Below, piece after piece: positions 46,173-55,198 of a DNA stretch of 64,000 nucleotides. The stretch's first letter is position 1. The number at the start of each line of letters is the position of its first letter. A program made the position numbers and the translations under genes. The DNA comes from Lachnospiraceae bacterium (GTDB taxonomy: Bacteria; Bacillota; Clostridia; Lachnospirales; Lachnospiraceae), in contig CAJTBO010000019.1 in NCBI GenBank assembly GCA_910573755.1, positions 23,742-87,741 of the forward strand, in the 5' to 3' direction. The notes under the pieces were generated by a model, which saw nothing but the letters and a program-made list of their open reading frames with translations, had not been told where the DNA came from and made no database searches.

Positions 46173-47447
46173 GTGAGTAGGGGTAATGATGCAATTCCCA
46201 CATGGAGTGGATTTAATTACCAAGGTAAAGTAATGCTATTATATATATTAAAGCTGATAAATCAAATAAGTAAAGAGGAAGATGGAAGGGTATATTCTGT
46301 AAATTTAGAGGAGATAGAGGATTTTTGTATTTTGCGTGATTCTGAATATATTTCATTTCATCAAGTGAAAGCGTGGTTGTCGGTAACAAAATGGAGCAGC
46401 TATAGTACCGCAATGGACAAGCTGTTAAAACATCGAAATGGCTCCTCGAATCCAATGGCAAAATGTTACCTTATGGTAGCGAGGGATGTGGCTGACTGGT
46501 ATGAAGATTCTAATACATATAATGCAAGCATAGAACTTTATAAGCACGATTCAAAAATTGTAGGAGTGTGCGATGTAAAGGATTTGATTATAGAAGAAAT
46601 AAAGAAGTTTCTAGAGGAAAAAGGATATGATGAGAACCAAGTTGAAATTATATATGGAGAATTGTGTTTATTTTTAGACGATAGGATTGCCTTGATGCAT
46701 AAACAAGGTACTAAGAAAAGGGATTATACCATACCGTTCTCCAGCTTTTTGAATGTTATCAATCAATCGGTAAAGAAAGAGCATGTGCGGAATGAGTTTT
46801 ATTTGAAAGAGAAGATCTATGATTATATTATGGAAAATGCAGAAATGGCATTAGATGGCTTATGCCAGGATATTTGTGAGGATTCTTTGGAAGACTGCAG
46901 AAGGGTATGTGCCGCAAAAGTGGCTTATGAGAAGATAATGGAAATTTCGGATTATACAAAATTCTGCAAAGTATTAAATCCGGATAAAATAGATGGATGG
47001 GACAATTCCCTGGCAATGGCTGAGAATTTTCCGATGAAGGGATTGCAGAATGAAATCTATTTTTTATTATACCAAAGTAAAAGTCCTGAAAAAATATTAG
47101 GGGATGAGAATGGTATATATTTACAATCGAAATATTCCAATGCGCCAAACAGGAAAATAATTCCTACACTATTGGATTTAACCAGTGGGTGCAGAGGAAA
47201 AAGAAAGGCTTTGCAAAGGATATTCCAGAACATGATCCAAAACACAGATATTATGGATATTTTAGAAGGAAATAGTATAACTGTCATTCCAGGAAGCTAT
47301 AACGGTTTTTTATCTCAGGCTCAGATAACATCCGGGTGGAAGGAAAGTAATCCAGAAAAAATAAACCATTACTATAGAGAAATAGAATTGATTTCTTCAA
47401 AAGAACTGCAGGACAAATTTAATGAAAACGGAGGCAATCATGATTGA
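46173..47447 (+). CDS. ABC-3C-type effector, predicted restriction-like nuclease
   Basis: A 424-residue protein. The N-terminus AIPTWSGFNYQGKVMLLYIL, then NLEEIEDFCI and SFHQVKAW, is the pattern of a restriction-endonuclease-like fold with a QVK active-site strand, as in Cap4/DUF4297-like proteins that open with a GxxYQ helix. The rest (about 130-424) is helical and unassigned; its end resembles the effector C-terminal domain of ABC-three-component loci. The start is GTG with GAGGTGG upstream. It overlaps the next gene by 8 nt. Cleavage of foreign nucleic acid is the inferred role. Confidence 0.6.
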   Translation: MSRGNDAIPTWSGFNYQGKVMLLYILKLINQISKEEDGRVYSVNLEEIEDFCILRDSEYISFHQVKAWLSVTKWSSYSTAMDKLLKHRNGSSNPMAKCYLMVARDVADWYEDSNTYNASIELYKHDSKIVGVCDVKDLIIEEIKKFLEEKGYDENQVEIIYGELCLFLDDRIALMHKQGTKKRDYTIPFSSFLNVINQSVKKEHVRNEFYLKEKIYDYIMENAEMALDGLCQDICEDSLEDCRRVCAAKVAYEKIMEISDYTKFCKVLNPDKIDGWDNSLAMAENFPMKGLQNEIYFLLYQSKSPEKILGDENGIYLQSKYSNAPNRKIIPTLLDLTSGCRGKRKALQRIFQNMIQNTDIMDILEGNSITVIPGSYNGFLSQAQITSGWKESNPEKINHYYREIELISSKELQDKFNENGGNHD

Positions 47448-48195
47448 TGTTATAATTGATATTATTCGTTTGCTTAATGAAGGAAATGTTCTTCCCTTTC
47501 AGAAGGATGCGGAAACAAAGATAGATTTATATAATAAAGATGTAGAATTGTATATTGATTACTCAGGCAGTGAGAAAAAGTATTATTATTTTGCTGAACT
47601 TAAAATGGATGATGAAAAAGACGACAATTTACCGCAGATTGAAGATATCCTGCGGAATAACGAGGCGTTTGTAGCAATTGGAGAACCTAATCCAAGCGAC
47701 TCATATATGATTTTATTGTGGCAGATAGAAAATATAGATGAAAGCATTTACCCATATGTTATAAAGATTGAAGAAAATGAATTCTTTTATAAAAAATATG
47801 TGTTTTACTATACCAGACAAGAATTAAAATCCTTCATGGACTGGTATCATGTACTGTCAGAAAAAGGTTCTTCTGCCCTTACAGAAATATTAGAAGCCTT
47901 ACAATTTCTAGATGAGGGAGATGCCCAAGTGGATTTTTTAACACGGCTGTTGGCGAAAGTCCCTTTTTTTAATCCAGTGTTCCCAAAAGCTGTAATGAAT
48001 GATTTTGATAAAATGGTTCAGAAAAGAATTGATGGGATCAGGCAGACGCAAAAGGAAAAAGCGGATGGGACAAGACAGACACAAAAAGAAACAGTAGGGA
48101 TCATAAATAATATTTTTAACGAAGCAATAGAAAGTGGAAACGCTGATATAGAGAAAATATCCGATGCAATATACCAGGAGCTGATGGAGGAATAG
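47440..48195 (+). CDS. ABC-three-component system middle component
   Basis: A 251-residue protein that I place as the ABC-3C middle component, mainly from its position between the nuclease-like gene and the SMC-like ATPase. Seen: N-terminal IDVIIDIIRLLNEGNVLPFQ, an alpha/beta domain to about 150, a helical part, and a short internal duplication GIRQTQKEKADGTRQTQKET near 205-224. ATG at 47440 has GGAGG 5 nt upstream, so the six residues encoded before it were left out. Function of the family is thought to be coupling sensor ATPase and effector. Confidence 0.55.
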   Translation: MIDVIIDIIRLLNEGNVLPFQKDAETKIDLYNKDVELYIDYSGSEKKYYYFAELKMDDEKDDNLPQIEDILRNNEAFVAIGEPNPSDSYMILLWQIENIDESIYPYVIKIEENEFFYKKYVFYYTRQELKSFMDWYHVLSEKGSSALTEILEALQFLDEGDAQVDFLTRLLAKVPFFNPVFPKAVMNDFDKMVQKRIDGIRQTQKEKADGTRQTQKETVGIINNIFNEAIESGNADIEKISDAIYQELMEE

Positions 48196-48198
48196 TAG

Positions 48199-50490
48199 AT
48201 GGGTTATACATTTAGAAATATTTGTATTAGAAATTTTAAATATATTACAGATGAAAAACCATTGGTATTTGAGTTTAGTAACCGTAATATTGTCATTTTG
48301 GATGGGCAGAACGGATATGGCAAAACAACTCTGTTTGATGCGATAGAGATTTTGCTTACGGGTCGAATGAAACATTTTAATCCAAATTTGCAGAACAGGA
48401 AAACAGAAACAATAGGAATGTTGGCAAACGATGCCAACAAAGATATTGTCATAACTGCAGTTTTATCATCTGATACGGAAGGGGAACTGCGGATTGAAAG
48501 AAAGCTGCTATGTAAAGAAGAGTTCGAGAGCATACTTTTGCTGAATGCTCAGCAGATAGAACAAGAGAGTCTGTATGATAAATTAGGATTCAGCCTAAAT
48601 ATGTTTGATATTGGAATGTATATTTCACAAAGCGAATCTTTAAATTTCCTTCAGAATAAATACAAAGATAGGAAAGAGTATGTTTCTTCCCTTTCGGATA
48701 ATACGGAAATGCAAGAGAAAATAAAAACATTAAAATCAATCCAGGAATCTTTGGGGGAAAGAATTAAGCAGGAAACAGAAGAAAAGGAAGAGATGATAAA
48801 GTCTGCGAGAGAAAAGGTGACTTCTTTAGAGAAACAAATAGAAAGTGTTTCAGACCATGAAAAATTGCCAGGGGAAGATGTAAGGCTGTTTCGAGAGGAA
48901 GAATATCCATTTGATGTTGTAGTGATAGATGAAAATGTTTCATATGACTCTATCATCCTGCCGCTTCGGCAAATAAGCAAATTCGTAGAAAATTATGAGG
49001 AATATATCAAATATACAGATAATGCTGTTGTAAAGGAATTAAAGGGTGTATCTAAGCTGATATATATGGCATTGTTTTATAGTGAAGAGATTTCACTGCT
49101 TGATAAAAATGAAAGCCTTCTACAGAGTTTGGGCAAAGACATAGGATTATTGAAGGATTTTTCGGAAAGTAAATGGTTGGTCGATGAGGAGCACTTTGAA
49201 GAAGTCAATATAGATAAAAAAGTGGTTGAGCGATTAAAGGAACTATTGTTAAGCCAACAAAGGGAACGGAATCAACTGGCCGATGCGGATAAAGTTTTGG
49301 CACAGATGACAAAGGCCAGAAGGACGTTCATTGACCAATATAATCATGCGGTAGAGGCGGGTAAATTTAACCCAAATAAGTGCCCATTGTGTGGGACAGA
49401 TTTTACAGATATTAACCAGGCTATTATAGAAACAGAAAGTTTTATTAAAGACATTCATACAGATGGTGTGAAGGTAATAGAAGATTTAGAAATAGAAATA
49501 TCAGGAATATTCCAGCAAAGCATAATTCCGATTTTACAAAAGCGTCTTGAAGAAAACAAACTTTTACTCCAAATGAAAGATTCACTGTCAGGCTGTAGGG
49601 CGCTTTCCACAGAAAAATTGCGTAATCACTTGATCAAATTGGGGATATCGGACTTTTCCTCCAATCCAAATGAAGCATTCAATGTAGAGGAATTTTCAGG
49701 CAAATATGAGAAACTGATGGAAATAATCCAGGGCAAAGAAGTTCCTAATAAAATTGTTTTGAAGGATGAAGAGATAGAATTATACAAATCAATCCATAAT
49801 AAATATTATCATAACACGAAACCAGGACATACAGTGGAACAACTGCATAGCAAGGAACAATATATAACAAAGTTATTTAATGACAAATTCTCTTTACAGC
49901 TATCAGCTGAAAAAGAGAAGCTAAAAAAGCTAGAAGAGGATTATGAAAAATATGGGGTAAAAAGAGATTCTATGTCAGAAGCGTTAAAAACTTTAGTAAG
50001 TAAATATGAAGCAGCTAGCAAAGATTATCAAACGCAGCTTACAAATGCGATAAAGATTCCTTTGCTGGTGTACAGTGGGAGAATCATACAAAATTATCCA
50101 TTGGGACTGGGAATCCGGGCGGTTGTTCGAACAAATCAGTTGGTTTTTGAGGCAGCTTCGAAAAATGGAAATGATGTTTATAATATCTTAAGCACGGGAC
50201 AGCTCAATGGTCTTTCCATAGCATTTTTATTGTCTATAAAAAATGTATATGGGCAAACAGATGGATTGGATATTTTATTAATAGATGATCCATTGCAGAC
50301 CATTGATGATATCAGCGCTATTTCATTGGCTGATTTATTGACACAGCAGGGAATCGGACAAATTGTCCTGTCTACGCATGAGGACGCGAAAGCGGCTTTG
50401 CTTAGGTATAAATTTAAAAAGGCGGGATTGAGCGTTTTAGAGAAAAATATGCAGGAATTGTATATGGCGACTGTTGCGGTTGAAGGATAG
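48199..50490 (+). CDS. ABC-3C SMC/RecN-like ATPase with zinc hook
   Basis: A 763-residue SMC-like ATPase: Walker A DGQNGYGKTT (residues 35-44), coiled coil at about 165-400, CPLCG near residue 395 (half of a zinc hook), second coiled coil at about 560-620, signature STGQLNGLSIA, Walker B ILLIDDPLQTID, and H-loop STHED. This matches the ATPase of ABC-three-component systems and Rad50/RecF-type sensors of DNA ends. It ends the operon; no clear terminator is seen before repeat A. Confidence 0.85.
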   Translation: MGYTFRNICIRNFKYITDEKPLVFEFSNRNIVILDGQNGYGKTTLFDAIEILLTGRMKHFNPNLQNRKTETIGMLANDANKDIVITAVLSSDTEGELRIERKLLCKEEFESILLLNAQQIEQESLYDKLGFSLNMFDIGMYISQSESLNFLQNKYKDRKEYVSSLSDNTEMQEKIKTLKSIQESLGERIKQETEEKEEMIKSAREKVTSLEKQIESVSDHEKLPGEDVRLFREEEYPFDVVVIDENVSYDSIILPLRQISKFVENYEEYIKYTDNAVVKELKGVSKLIYMALFYSEEISLLDKNESLLQSLGKDIGLLKDFSESKWLVDEEHFEEVNIDKKVVERLKELLLSQQRERNQLADADKVLAQMTKARRTFIDQYNHAVEAGKFNPNKCPLCGTDFTDINQAIIETESFIKDIHTDGVKVIEDLEIEISGIFQQSIIPILQKRLEENKLLLQMKDSLSGCRALSTEKLRNHLIKLGISDFSSNPNEAFNVEEFSGKYEKLMEIIQGKEVPNKIVLKDEEIELYKSIHNKYYHNTKPGHTVEQLHSKEQYITKLFNDKFSLQLSAEKEKLKKLEEDYEKYGVKRDSMSEALKTLVSKYEAASKDYQTQLTNAIKIPLLVYSGRIIQNYPLGLGIRAVVRTNQLVFEAASKNGNDVYNILSTGQLNGLSIAFLLSIKNVYGQTDGLDILLIDDPLQTIDDISAISLADLLTQQGIGQIVLSTHEDAKAALLRYKFKKAGLSVLEKNMQELYMATVAVEG

Positions 50491-50609
50491 AGATTAAAAA
50501 GTTGGTAGAGTCTAAAAACTTCATGATGTTATTTTTGTTGCAAGTTTAGTTAGAGGAAATTAGATATTTCTCAAACATCTAATAGTCGCTAGGAAGAGAT
50601 TGGGGATTT

Positions 50610-50854
50610 GGGGGAAGAATCTTATCCCCCAAATCCCCCCAAATGGAAAATGGTTATCCCCCAAATTTGAAAAATGAGAAATCGGAAATTTTAGAAAGCA
50701 AAATGAATTTTCCCCCAAAATAAAATTTGGGGGATACGGTTGAAAAGCCGCTGTCTTAGAACAGTCAAAAATCACTGCAAAGCCAGTAAAATACATAGTT
50801 CCGGGGATGTGTGTCCGGGACATAAAAAAGGGAAAGTTCGCAAAACAGATGAAT
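50610..50854 (+). repeat. 245-bp intergenic repeat, copy A
   Basis: Runs from GGGGAAGAATCTTATCCCCC to AAACAGATGAATG. It has several C5-6 runs next to AAAT, a perfect hairpin CCCCCAAA/TTTGGGGG (50712-50719 with 50726-50733), and ends with codons matching the tsf end (CAGATGAATGCATAA). Copies B and C are over 85 percent identical by eye. The stretch 50491-50609 before it shows nothing recognisable. Confidence 0.9.
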
Positions 50855-50892
50855 GCATAAGGCGAAGTTTGCCTGGTTATTTTGAATGAAGA

Positions 50893-50934
50893 AACCCTTG
50901 TGAATGGTGTGGGAATGCCATTTGCAGGGGTTTT
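50893..50934 (+). terminator. tsf-like terminator after repeat A
   Basis: AACCCTTGTGAATGG pairs with CCATTTGCAGGGGTT, followed by TTTT. Both arms closely match the real tsf terminator, though no tsf gene precedes it. Confidence 0.8.
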
Positions 50935-51035
50935 GGTATTTATATAAGCTTACTTAGCACAAAAAATGCTGATTGGAATCTACCTTATTGTTTTTGAATA
51001 TTAGTTTGAATTAAGTAATATAATTGTATTAATTT

Positions 51036-51758
51036 ATGAAATGTATAATTCAAGAAATGGAAAGGGATGATTGTTTAATGGGTCCAACAATTGATCAGTA
51101 TTTAGTAGCTAATTGCTTATATATGATTGATGAATTCAATATGTTGTATAAAGGATGGGATAAGCCGAAATTAAAAATTGAGGCAGATGAGAAGTTCAAT
51201 GAAATGGATATAACAGTAAGATTGGGATACCCATTCAAACAGAATGCTCATTATACAGCGGGAGAAAGTGGTAGAATAAAGAAAGCGCAGAAAATAAATC
51301 ATGATTTATATATAGGACAAAGAGATTTTAGAATCGAGGTGAAATATTTAAAAAATTGGATTAGTTCCGCTAATACAAGAGCAGCAAGTAAAAGTTGGTC
51401 AGTGTTTCAGCAAGATTTTGACTGGTTGATGGATGAAATAGATAATGGAAAAGCTGGAAAGGTTGCGTTTGTAATTGCATGGTTTAATTGTGTAGAATCA
51501 TTTTCGCAATTAATACAGTTGGGTACAGGCAATGGTGCTTACCCTTTGGCAGATGAAAGAAAACTGGCTTATTTTCCTTTTTTAATAAAAAAGGATAAAA
51601 ATGCTCCCAAGCAAACAAAAAATTTAACCTATGATTATGTGAATGCATATACAGAAAGTCCAGTAAGAATTTCGTCTGAACGAAAAGGAAAATATAGATG
51701 TATGTTTATTGGCGAGAAAGATGATAAATTTCATTTTGCCTTGTATTATGGAGAATAG
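51036..51758 (+). CDS. Orphan PD-(D/E)xK-like protein
   Basis: A 240-residue protein not recognised as a named family. The segment DLYIGQRDFRIEVKYLKNW has the spacing of a D...ExK nuclease core, and KIEADEKFNEMDITV supplies an upstream acidic residue. The rest is mixed alpha/beta and ends in a Tyr/Phe-rich strand. Start uncertain: ATG 51036 lacks a ribosome site, while ATG 51078 (product MGPTIDQYLVANCLYM) has GGAAAGGG upstream. A possible promoter is TTGAAT (50994) with TATAAT (51019), spacing 19. No methyltransferase partner is present. Confidence 0.55.
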   Translation: MKCIIQEMERDDCLMGPTIDQYLVANCLYMIDEFNMLYKGWDKPKLKIEADEKFNEMDITVRLGYPFKQNAHYTAGESGRIKKAQKINHDLYIGQRDFRIEVKYLKNWISSANTRAASKSWSVFQQDFDWLMDEIDNGKAGKVAFVIAWFNCVESFSQLIQLGTGNGAYPLADERKLAYFPFLIKKDKNAPKQTKNLTYDYVNAYTESPVRISSERKGKYRCMFIGEKDDKFHFALYYGE

Positions 51759-51792
51759 AGAATGTAAAATGATTACAAATTAAAGTCTGGTA

Positions 51793-51804
51793 TACACTTG
51801 TGTA
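51793..51804 (+). promoter_or_regulatory. Palindrome upstream of phd
   Basis: TACAC-TT-GTGTA, a perfect 12-bp palindrome 19 bp before the phd -35. Phd antitoxins bind short palindromes near their own promoter, so this is a candidate operator. Confidence 0.4.
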
Positions 51805-51822
51805 ATTAAATGAAAAAATAGG

Positions 51823-51851
51823 TTGAATATATCCTATAAATTAAATATAAT
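51823..51851 (+). promoter_or_regulatory. phd-doc promoter
   Basis: TTGAAT (51823-51828), 17-bp spacer, TATAAT (51846-51851). Confidence 0.65.
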
Positions 51852-51871
51852 AAAACTATCAGGAGGTATGG

Positions 51872-52117
51872 ATGATGACAATAAATACAAATACAATGGT
51901 TTCTATTACAGAAGCAAATCAGAACTTTTCAAAAGTAGCAAGATTAGTGGATGAACATGGAACAGCTGTCATTTTAAAAAATAATGTACCAAGATACCTT
52001 GTCATAGATTTTAGCAAAGCAGATAAGGATGTTGTTGCGTCAAATGAAGATGTGTTGAGTATATCTCAGAGATTGATTGAGAAAAATAAGGAATCTTATG
52101 AGGTACTTGCGAAATGA
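51872..52117 (+). CDS. phd: Phd/YefM-family antitoxin
   Basis: An 81-residue antitoxin. N-terminal VSITEANQNFSKVARLVDEH is the Phd DNA-binding domain. The C-terminal helix (about 50-80) would cap Doc. AGGAGG precedes the ATG. It overlaps doc by four bases. Confidence 0.88.
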   Translation: MMTINTNTMVSITEANQNFSKVARLVDEHGTAVILKNNVPRYLVIDFSKADKDVVASNEDVLSISQRLIEKNKESYEVLAK

Positions 52118-52491
52118 TAAAGCTGACAAAAGAACAAATTTTGTTACTTCATACTCAATTAATAGAGACTACCGGGGGAAGTGATGGAATTAGAGACGTT
52201 GGCCTGCTTGAGTCTGCATTAGAGAGCCCATTCCAATCCTTTGATGGAGAAGAATTATATTCGAGCATACAGGCAAAGGCTGCAAGACTTTGTTATGGAC
52301 TGGTTAAAAATCATGCGATGGTAGATGGCAATAAAAGATTGGGGTGCCATGTTATGTTAGTCTTTTTGGCGTTAAATGGTTATGAGGTGGAATATACTCA
52401 GAAAGAGCTGTCAGATTTAATCTTAGATGTAGTGGCGGACAGAAAGCGATATGAAGATATTTTACAATGGTTGTTGGTGCATCAAATGTAA
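52114..52491 (+). CDS. doc: Doc-family toxin (Fic fold)
   Basis: A 125-residue Doc protein. The active-site motif is HAMVDGNKRLG, close to HxFxDxNKR with Met in place of Phe. The nucleotide-binding flap region GGSDGIRDVGLLESALE is typical. Doc phosphorylates EF-Tu in the phage P1 system; EF-Tu is also the partner of the nearby tsf product, which may be coincidence. Confidence 0.9.
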   Translation: MIKLTKEQILLLHTQLIETTGGSDGIRDVGLLESALESPFQSFDGEELYSSIQAKAARLCYGLVKNHAMVDGNKRLGCHVMLVFLALNGYEVEYTQKELSDLILDVVADRKRYEDILQWLLVHQM

Positions 52492-52570
52492 GCTAGATCA
52501 TTTGGAACTTCTTCCGATAAAATCTTTAAAACAAAAGTAGAGGATAAAGATGTGTTGAAGTTTATAAGGT

Positions 52571-52815
52571 TGGGGGAAGAATCTTACCCCCAAATTCCCC
52601 CAAATGGAGAATGCCCATCCCCCAATTTCAAAAATCAGAAATTGGAAATTTTAGAAAGTAAAATGAATTTTCCCCCTAAAATAAAATTTGGGGGATATGG
52701 TTGAAAAGCCGCTGGCTTAGAGCAGTTAAAAATCATTGCAAACCCAGTAAAATACATAGTTCCGGGGATATGAGGCCGGGACATGGAAAAGGGAAAGTTC
52801 GCCAAACAGATGAAT
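52571..52815 (+). repeat. 245-bp intergenic repeat, copy B
   Basis: Same extent and features as copy A, somewhat more diverged. It ends AAACAGATGAATCAGTAG, again matching the tsf 3' codons. Confidence 0.9.
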
Positions 52816-52892
52816 CAGTAGAAATTTGTCGAAAACAGGAGAATAGAGATAGGAATGAGAACCCTTGTAAGTGGCGTTGGTGCGCTGTTTGC
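52816..52892 (+). repeat. Copy of the tsf 3' flank and terminator
   Basis: TAGAAATTTGTCGAAA and, after a short diverged piece, AATAGAGATAGGAATGAGAA continuing through CCCTTGTAAGTGG repeat the sequence right after tsf (44580-44635) almost base for base. The terminator stem (52860-52892) is rebuilt with a different loop and ends GGGTTTTTT. Confidence 0.85.
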
Positions 52893-52988
52893 AGGGTTTT
52901 TTATTATGCGGTATGTATAAAATTTATAATGGATATTGTCTATAGAATGTGGTAAAATAAATAAAAATAGAAATTGGGAGTTGATTTT

Positions 52989-53159
52989 ATGCTAGTTAGT
53001 ACAGATAAGAAATGGGATTATGCATTAGGTATGATTAAAGTAGATGGATTAGAACCGTCCCCGGAATTTAAAAGATTAATTGAAAAAGAAAGTCGTGGAG
53101 AAATGACCACGGAGGATATGCGTAAGGTTTTAGACAAAAAATATAAGATGAAAGAATAG
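52989..53159 (+). CDS. VbhA-type antitoxin of Fic
   Basis: A 56-residue protein with DGLEPSPEFKRLIEKESRGE and a C-terminal EDMRKVLDKKY helix, the pattern of VbhA-like antitoxins. In that family an [S/T]xxxE[G/N] motif inserts into the Fic active site; here the aligned residues read MIKVDG, so the Ser/Thr is Met and the Glu is Asp. ATG at 52989 has GGGAG 8 nt upstream; a TTG at 52974 is less likely. An extended -10 TGGTAAAAT ends at 52958. It precedes fic by 11 bp. Confidence 0.75.
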   Translation: MLVSTDKKWDYALGMIKVDGLEPSPEFKRLIEKESRGEMTTEDMRKVLDKKYKMKE

Positions 53160-53170
53160 ATAAAAATATT

Positions 53171-53944
53171 ATGAATGATCCATATTTATATCCACATACA
53201 GATATTCTAAAGAATCTTGCTGATATACGGGACAGAGAAATGTTGTCGTGTATGGAGGCAGAATATACGAGTATACGGCTTGCGGAACTTGTAATAGGAG
53301 AATCCGTCAGCCGTTTTGATTTTGTAGCACTTTGTGATATGCATCATTATATTTTTCAGGATATATACGAATGGGCAGGAAAAATTAGAATTATAAACAT
53401 TGAAAAATCAGAGCCGGCTTTAGGAGGTATTTCAATAGAGTATTCTGATTGTTTTGATATTGAAAAGGACGCAACATTTGTCTTAGATAAAATGAACCAT
53501 TACGCTTGGGAAAAGGTATCTATTGAAGAAGTGGCAGAAATATTTTCAAAATATTTAGCTGAAATTTGGAAAGTGCATCCTTATCGAGAAGGTAATACGC
53601 GCACGGTAATTACATTTTGCAGCCAGTTTATAGAGAGTAAAGGGTTTTATATAGATAGTGATTTATTCAAAGATAATGCACAATATATGAGAACTGCTTT
53701 AGTTGCGGCAAATGCTTTGTTTTCAGATCTTGGGGATAAACGAAAGCCGGAATATTTAGAGAAGATAGTCCTGGATGCTTTGGAAAGAGGCCGGGAAATG
53801 AAACAAAGGGTTTCTGATATCATAAAAAAAGCAGGATATAGAGTGACAGAAAGAACAATCCGTAAGATTGTATATTGGAATCGTTTAGAACGGTATGAGC
53901 ATGGGGAACGAGATGTTAGATTATATTTATTACAAAATAGGTAA
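53171..53944 (+). CDS. Fic-domain protein, class I (VbhT-like)
   Basis: A 257-residue Fic protein. The catalytic loop is HPYREGNTR, a full match to HPFx[D/E]GNxR with Tyr for Phe. The flanking DIYEWAGKIR is typical. The C-terminal 60 residues form a small helical domain (ISDIIKKAGYRVTERTIRKI). Such enzymes AMPylate target proteins and are held inactive by a VbhA-like partner, encoded directly upstream. Confidence 0.9.
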   Translation: MNDPYLYPHTDILKNLADIRDREMLSCMEAEYTSIRLAELVIGESVSRFDFVALCDMHHYIFQDIYEWAGKIRIINIEKSEPALGGISIEYSDCFDIEKDATFVLDKMNHYAWEKVSIEEVAEIFSKYLAEIWKVHPYREGNTRTVITFCSQFIESKGFYIDSDLFKDNAQYMRTALVAANALFSDLGDKRKPEYLEKIVLDALERGREMKQRVSDIIKKAGYRVTERTIRKIVYWNRLERYEHGERDVRLYLLQNR

Positions 53945-54076
53945 TGTGAATAAATGGCTTATATAAAAATCAAATATTACAGAACCTGAATTATTCATGA
54001 GCAAATAGAAATGCTCAAAATAACCCAACCTTGTTCCAGTTCTTCTGAAAACAATCGAATTATCTATGTAGTGCTA

Positions 54077-54861
54077 TAGGGGCTTGTCAAAACGGAAGTC
54101 AATGCTAAGGGGGACGGGAAAACCTTTGTCTATGATGGCAACGGCAACCTGATCCGGAAGACCGATGAGGACAGCTATGTGACGGAGTATGAATACAGCC
54201 CTGTCAATCTGGTGAGCAATATAAACTATAATGACGCGAAATCCGCTTCCTGCCTCTATAACGGTACCGGGGAACTGATCGAAATGGAGGACTGGAACGG
54301 GAAGACTTCCATCGGCAGGGATCTCTTAAACCGCGTGACAGAGGTGACATACCATAACGGCAGGAAGACGGCATACGGTTGGGACAATGTAGGAAACAAG
54401 ACCGTGCAGGGCTATCCGGACGGGACACAGGTGGACTACTACTACGATAACGAGAATCAGCTTGTGGAGATGGAGGACTTTGACGGCGGCATCACAAAGT
54501 TCGCCTACGACGGCAATGGCAATAAGACCTTCAAGGAATACCCGAATTATGAGACAGCGTACTATTTCTACGATGAGTGCGACCGGATCATCGGGATGGA
54601 TGAATACAATATCGGAGGGAAAAGCTGTATAAAACCACTTATGACTGGGATGCGGAAGGAAACCGCCTGAGCGAGATGCAGTATAATCATGGACAGAGCG
54701 AAAGCGGCAGTGGAAATGGAAATTCCGGGAACAACGGGAATGGGAATGGCAACAGTGGAAATAATAGCAGCACTGTCTCTGCGGAAGCGCCGGCAGTAGA
54801 AATTCCATCCGTGGATACGGAACAGCTAAGCACCACAGCATACCCAATCAATGTATTATAG
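54077..54861 (+). pseudogene. RHS/YD-repeat protein fragment, frameshifted
   Basis: The frame from 54077 to about 54620 encodes YD repeats (TFVYDGNGNLIRKT, YGWDNVGNKTVQGYPDGTQV, FAYDGNGNKTFKEYP). It then shifts near the GGGAAAAGC run; the other frame continues KLYKTTYDWDAEGNRLSEMQ and ends in a Gly/Asn/Ser-rich tail at 54861. There is no start codon or signal peptide. It is richer in G+C than its neighbours, so it arrived separately. The 53945-54076 gap holds only a TGAGCA/TGCTCA hairpin. Confidence 0.8.
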
Positions 54862-55123
54862 GAATTCGATTGACCTATATCCAAATAATTATGATACACA
54901 TCATGTTATAGGACAAGAATATGATAAAGTTATGATTATGATGGATAAAAATTTTAGATATGACAAAGAGAGAAGAATACAGGGAAAAGAACATCCCAAT
55001 CCAGATTTGCTTTTTTATAAGTTATTGTATCAAGCGATTTCTCGTGCAAGAGAAAAGTTATGTGTGTTAATAGTGGAAAATTACAAATTGTTTTCTGATA
55101 TTTTATACGCTAATAGAGCTTAG
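54851..55123 (+). pseudogene. C-terminal fragment of a DUF2075-type helicase
   Basis: About 85 residues, NNYDTHHVIGQEYDKVMIMM, then HPNPDLLFYKLLYQAISRAR and EKLCVLIVENYKLFSDIL, match the end of the helicase core of DUF2075 proteins (motifs V-VI). The N-terminal 400 or so residues are missing; the junction with the RHS fragment is at about 54862. Confidence 0.7.
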
Positions 55124-55134
55124 GGAAAATGCAA

Positions 55135-55163
55135 TTGATGGATTGGTTATTTAATGGTATACT
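55135..55163 (+). promoter_or_regulatory. Promoter of the BrnT-type operon
   Basis: TTGATG (55135-55140), 17-bp spacer, TATACT (55158-55163) preceded by TGG (extended -10). Confidence 0.6.
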
Positions 55164-55198
55164 GTTAACATAGAATAATCTAAGTGGAACGACCAAAA

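Noticed and set aside
50620..50720. CRISPR-like short repeats (CCCCCAAAT units)
   Set aside because: Spacing is irregular, units are under 10 nt, and no cas genes are near.
50560..50823. Minus-strand open frame of 87 codons in repeat A, with a similar one in copy C (55614-55859)
   Set aside because: The similarity follows from the repeat itself; copy B breaks the frame, there is no ribosome site, and the translated C-runs give low-complexity sequence.
52701..52955. 84-codon plus-strand frame in repeat B and the tsf-like flank
   Set aside because: It runs through a repeat and a terminator and has no ribosome site.
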